A program made the translations under genes and the position numbers. From Planctomycetota bacterium (GTDB lineage: Bacteria; Planctomycetota; Planctomycetia; Pirellulales; Pirellulaceae), in the NCBI GenBank assembly GCA_017303505.1, contig JAFLCP010000076.1, positions 1-36,494 of the forward strand: a stretch of DNA of 36,494 nt, in the 5' to 3' direction. This document shows, piece by piece, positions 32,940 through 36,494 of this stretch. The stretch's first letter is position 1, and every line of letters starts with the position of its first letter. The notes beneath the pieces were generated by a model that worked only from the letters and a program-made list of their open reading frames with translations, was not told where the DNA came from and made no database searches.

Positions 32940-35900
32940 CTAGCGTTTTACCCAAGCACGCTGTCGTCTTTCTCGATCCTCAGCCAGCATTTCAATCAAA
33001 GCAGCGTCAACGTGATCCTGCAATCGATCCCACTTTTGTTCCTCTTGCATGATGTTATCAGACGGCGGTCTTGAAATCAGCTGATCTTCGTCTGTCAGCG
33101 ATTCCCCTTCGCCCGCAGCGCCTCCAGGTGCTCCCCCAAACTGCAGCGAGTTCAAATAATTGATCACCGCAAGTGGATCGAGCACGTTGAGATTGAAGTC
33201 CCCATTAACATCGTAATAGGGAGGTGCGAAATCTGTCAGCACATTCAGAGCTCGCGGGCCTCGGCGATTCAGATCGTTAATAAGGATGAGCGCGTCAATT
33301 GCCGTAACGTAAAAATCGGCATTCACATCGAAGCGCTGTAACGGGTTTTGGAAACTTCTTTCCAACACATTCACCGTCACACTGGTTGGTGTCGAACCAA
33401 TTCCTAGTTGGTTGCTAACGGTGTATGTAAAAGTAATCGCACCGACGTAACCGGTAGGAGGAATAATTCGAACCTGACCATTTTGAACCGACGCGCTGCC
33501 GGCAGGAACGACGTTGCTGATCGCCAAACTGCTAGACACCAAAGGAGAAACTAGCGCAACATCGTTGGCCAATACATTTGCGTTGAAACCTTGATTCTTC
33601 GCTGTCCAATATGTGTCGGCATTAGCCTGAGGCATCTCTTCCAGAACCAAACTGACCGTGGTTGCTGCTGAGGCCAATCCCTCGGTATCTATGACGCGAT
33701 ACGTAAAACTATCAGCCCCCAACCGCGTGAGGTTTGGTATAAAACGCAACTGACCGTTTTGCACGACCACGGAACCTCCAAGAGGCTGGGTCTCAACAAC
33801 CAATTGTAAACTGGTCGGACTGTCTTCCACATCGGAATCATTCTGACGAACATCTAAGTCCGTTACTCCGTTAATAAAAATTCGATAGTTATCGCTGCGA
33901 GCAATGGGCTGATCGTTCACCGAAAGAACTGTCACCACGAACGTTCGGGTCAGCGAGAGATTATCGGTAGTCGTATTGAGATTACCATCCAAGCCACCAT
34001 CAATTACAGTAACAGTAATCGTAGATGTCCCGAACAAATTGGCCGCTGGCGTGAAACGAAGCGTGCCTGCAGTATTTGGTGACGAATAATCCAAGGCAGG
34101 ACTTGGAATCAAACTTGTATTACTGCTGCTTACGACCAATCGCAACGGCTGCGATTCACCGCCACCAGCTGAAATCCCTGTCAAATCGACAACCTGCTCG
34201 ACCGCATCTTCGTTGATGCTAAAACTCCCTATCGCATTCAATGTCGGTGCGTCATTTACGGCAATAACGTTGACGACAAATTCTCGGTTGAATGTGCCAT
34301 TATCTGAAATGGTAGACAGATCATTATCCAAGCCACCATCTTCAACAGTAACCGTGATGATGGCAGTACCGGATTGATTCGCCACAGGGGCAAATGTAAG
34401 AACACCCGAAGTGGCAGGAGAACTGTAAGTGACTGCCGGATTCGGAACCACCGCCGGATTGCTGCTGACAGCCGTAACCCGTAGTGGTTGATTTTCGCCA
34501 CCACCTGCCGTAATGCCACCTAAACTCACTGTCTGCAACGATGCATCTTCTTGTACCGTTCGATTTCCCAACGGATCCATTGTTGGTTGATCATTGATCG
34601 CATTAACGGTAACAATCACATCGTAACTTGTGACAAGGTTGTCATTCGTGGTGCTGAGATTGCCGTCTAGGCCGCCATCCTCAAGTCGAATGGTGATCGT
34701 TGTCACCCCTGACAAGTTGGCTGTTGGCGTAAACTGCAACGTGGCCGTTTCGTTGGGTGACGTGTACGAGATAGAAGGGTTTGCAATAAGGGGAGTATTG
34801 CTGCTGGTGGCCGTAAGCCGCAAGGATTGGCTTTCTGCAGCGCCCGCCGTAATACCTTGCAAATTGATCTGTTGCAGTCCAGCGTCCTCGTTGATGCTCA
34901 AATCGTCGGGTTCATTTAGCGATGGCGCGATATTGCCGACGCTAAAGAAGTAAGTTGTTGGCTCGCCAACAACAGGACTTCCATCAGCAAGAAATCCAGA
35001 CGCTTGGAAGGTAACCACGTATAATCCCGCTGCACTAAATCCATAATTGAGATGAGAATGCCCACCTTCTGGAACCATAACGAAATCATCGAGCCCAACT
35101 CCATCAAAAGTTCCCATTCGCAAGTCTGGACCAGCAAGTTCCTCACTCCACACGGAAAAAACACCTGGTCCATTGACGGAAATCAACTGCAATCGAGCAG
35201 ACCCATTTTGCAGTGTCCCCACCGCAATTTCTTCTGCGGCAATGCCCAAGAAGAGTTGGTTCACATTTTCAATTTCAGGCAGCATAAAGAAGTGTTGGCC
35301 AGCACCTACGCCTAAAAAGTCGTAGCTGGGACTAACGGCTCCGCCAGAACGCATTGTCCATGCGTTTGCGTTTACCATCAGCAAGGCTTCATCGGGATGA
35401 AACTCTTCCTCGGTTTCATGGTTATGAATATGCAAGTCCCATGAGTTATCCACTCCCTCGACGATGGCGAGCCCAATGTCGGCGTGCCCCTCAACCAACT
35501 CCACGGTGAACTCGCGATCAATCGCTTGAGCAATTGTCACAGAGGCCGTAGCAGACATGCCGAATGGATCGGTAATCGAGTAGATGAAACTATCACTGCC
35601 GTCAAACAACTGCGATGGCACATATTGGAACGAACCATCGGCATTCAAACTAAGAGTTCCCTTCGTAGTCGAATTTACAACGGCCACCTCTAAATTATCT
35701 TGTTCGGGATCCATATCATTGAAAGAGACATTGCCCGAAAGTTGGGAACCAATGGAAACGGAGTAGTTGTCGTTTTCAGCAACAGGAGCAAAATTACCTA
35801 CTCGGAAAAAGTAGGTTACAAAGCCGGTCGAGACAACGGAGCCATCAGCTAAAGTCGCCTTGGCCTCGAAGGTAACGTCATAGTTTCCTTTCTTGGTAAA

Positions 35901-36494
35901 GGCATAGTTGTAATGCGAATGACTCCCTTCAAGGATGGATAGCATATCGTTGCTCGAGATACCATCCGAAGTAGCCATCGCTAATTGAGGTGCGGTCGCC
36001 CCGGATTTCCAGATGGAGAAATACCCAGGACCATTCACCGCCACTAGTTGAAGTTGGGCTGCACCACCTTGGAAACTTCCTGGAGCAATTTCCTCGCCTG
36101 CTATTCCCAGGAACAACAGATCCGTATTTTCAACTTCCGGCAATACGAACAATGACTCGCCGACGTTTACGCCAAGGAAGTTGTAAGCGGGATCGGCTGC
36201 AGCTCCTTCTCGGCTAACAATCGCTTCCATACCGACAAACAGTAATGCCTCGTTAGGATGGTATTCGACTTCGTTTTCATGGTCATGTACGTGGAGGTCT
36301 AGAGTACCAGCTTCAAATGCCAATCCGATATCTGCATGATCCCGTAACAAGATTGTTTCGAATGCCCGCGTCCCTGAACCGAGAATTTGCACCGTTGCAC
36401 TCGAACTCGCACCAAACTCATCCGTGACGGAATAGGTGAAATTATCGGAACCATTGAATAACGTGGAAGGTGTGTATACGAACGATCCGCTTGG
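32940..36494 (-). CDS. Large surface protein, 5'-truncated: duplicated choice-of-anchor-M-like domains, cadherin-like repeats, dockerin
   Basis: The frame is open to the window edge, giving 1184 C-terminal residues; the start and signal peptide are outside. Visible order, counting from the edge: cadherin-like fragment (1-40); first His-rich domain (about 50-234); cadherin-like repeat; second His-rich domain (about 330-520); three tandem repeats of about 113 residues (524-864, each ending in NDxP); two bacterial Ig-like repeats (864-1047); dockerin-like pair of calcium loops (about 1049-1117, FDVNADFYVTAIDALILINDLN and YDVNGDFNLNVLDPLAVINYLN); charged tail. The His-rich domains share HADIGLA, LHxHxHE, HPxEALL, LFLGIAxEEI, VNGPGxFSxW and HSHxNY motifs, which I recognise as the actinobacterial surface-anchored (choice-of-anchor M) type. 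Their histidines suggest metal binding. It is an extracellular, cell-surface protein; its exact role is unknown. Confidence 0.88.
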   Translation of the reverse strand, partial: PSGSFVYTPSTLFNGSDNFTYSVTDEFGASSSATVQILGSGTRAFETILLRDHADIGLAFEAGTLDLHVHDHENEVEYHPNEALLFVGMEAIVSREGAAADPAYNFLGVNVGESLFVLPEVENTDLLFLGIAGEEIAPGSFQGGAAQLQLVAVNGPGYFSIWKSGATAPQLAMATSDGISSNDMLSILEGSHSHYNYAFTKKGNYDVTFEAKATLADGSVVSTGFVTYFFRVGNFAPVAENDNYSVSIGSQLSGNVSFNDMDPEQDNLEVAVVNSTTKGTLSLNADGSFQYVPSQLFDGSDSFIYSITDPFGMSATASVTIAQAIDREFTVELVEGHADIGLAIVEGVDNSWDLHIHNHETEEEFHPDEALLMVNANAWTMRSGGAVSPSYDFLGVGAGQHFFMLPEIENVNQLFLGIAAEEIAVGTLQNGSARLQLISVNGPGVFSVWSEELAGPDLRMGTFDGVGLDDFVMVPEGGHSHLNYGFSAAGLYVVTFQASGFLADGSPVVGEPTTYFFSVGNIAPSLNEPDDLSINEDAGLQQINLQGITAGAAESQSLRLTATSSNTPLIANPSISYTSPNETATLQFTPTANLSGVTTITIRLEDGGLDGNLSTTNDNLVTSYDVIVTVNAINDQPTMDPLGNRTVQEDASLQTVSLGGITAGGGENQPLRVTAVSSNPAVVPNPAVTYSSPATSGVLTFAPVANQSGTAIITVTVEDGGLDNDLSTISDNGTFNREFVVNVIAVNDAPTLNAIGSFSINEDAVEQVVDLTGISAGGGESQPLRLVVSSSNTSLIPSPALDYSSPNTAGTLRFTPAANLFGTSTITVTVIDGGLDGNLNTTTDNLSLTRTFVVTVLSVNDQPIARSDNYRIFINGVTDLDVRQNDSDVEDSPTSLQLVVETQPLGGSVVVQNGQLRFIPNLTRLGADSFTYRVIDTEGLASAATTVSLVLEEMPQANADTYWTAKNQGFNANVLANDVALVSPLVSSSLAISNVVPAGSASVQNGQVRIIPPTGYVGAITFTYTVSNQLGIGSTPTSVTVNVLERSFQNPLQRFDVNADFYVTAIDALILINDLNRRGPRALNVLTDFAPPYYDVNGDFNLNVLDPLAVINYLNSLQFGGAPGGAAGEGESLTDEDQLISRPPSDNIMQEEQKWDRLQDHVDAALIEMLAEDRERRQRAWVKR
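33905..34925 (-). repeat. Three tandem cadherin-like repeats (about 340 bp each)
   Basis: Within the surface protein, three in-frame units start near 34925, 34590 and 34250. Each encodes NED-type, QSLRL/QPLR, SSNP or SSNT, a YxSP segment, FTPxAN, a DGGLDxxLxT phrase and a closing VNDxP. The DGGLD and VNDxP words are typical calcium-binding cadherin-type linkers. The units are clearly homologous at protein level but diverged, so not a recent expansion. Confidence 0.85.

Overview
The window looks like a piece of a Planctomycetota chromosome, probably a Pirellulales-type organism with a G+C content near 50%. This is inferred from gene content, not from a database match. The markers are Tat-exported Gfo/Idh/MocA dehydrogenases, a secreted DUF1080 (3-keto-disaccharide hydrolase) protein, a secreted PQQ-type propeller starting with a WPNWRGP-like motif, a small secreted protein with a PPYFAxHPPVYYG motif, an S46 dipeptidyl-peptidase, an ECF sigma factor followed by a short membrane protein, and a giant surface protein ending in a planctomycete-style dockerin. 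No rRNA, tRNA, CRISPR array, transposase or prophage was seen.

Layout. 1-2187 is the 3' part of yidC, with a PDZ-like module inside its periplasmic region. 2188-2754 is a gene-free island of hairpins and short tandem repeats. 2755-3138 (-) is the small secreted PPY-type protein, divergent from queG (3321-4544), which is coupled to a DUF2834-like membrane protein. 4992-7445 is an ECF sigma unit: sigma factor, overlapping single-pass membrane protein, secreted protein. 7540-9372 is the ABC-F ATPase uup. 9567-12435 holds three exported proteins: DUF1080, a lipoprotein with a DnaJ-type CxxCxGxG pair, and a fusion of an N-formylglutamate amidohydrolase-like domain with a glutamine-amidotransferase-like domain. 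The fusion gene overlaps tail to tail with an MFS transporter gene (12368-13636, -). 13908-16851 holds two convergent Tat-exported Gfo/Idh/MocA dehydrogenases, separated by a nested inverted-repeat region.

17168-18100 encodes a class I methyltransferase that resembles protein arginine methyltransferases. On the minus strand, 25035 down to 18150 is a co-directional set: STAS protein, S9 peptidase, glpK, glpD and a bile-acid/sodium-symporter-family transporter; the last three are very tightly packed. The set supports phosphorylation and oxidation of glycerol, with an unexpected transporter where GlpF would normally sit. 25298-26677 is a PQQ-like propeller ending in a textbook intrinsic terminator.

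26856-30540 is a four-gene minor pseudopilin operon (GspH-, GspJ-, GspI- and GspK/PilX-like). Its second member carries a large extra beta-rich domain. 30656-32830 is an S46 peptidase with a complete His/Asp/Ser triad and an Arg at the position linked to acidic-P1 specificity in DPP11. After a strong terminator, 32940-36494 (-) is the C-terminal 1184 residues of a surface protein with two tandem His-rich choice-of-anchor-M-like domains, cadherin-like repeats and a dockerin.

The best leads for new biology are the pseudopilin operon with its fused domain, the PRMT-like methyltransferase, the amidohydrolase/amidotransferase fusion, the lipoprotein with DnaJ-type zinc motifs, and the His-rich duplicated surface domain. 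All functions are from sequence reading alone.
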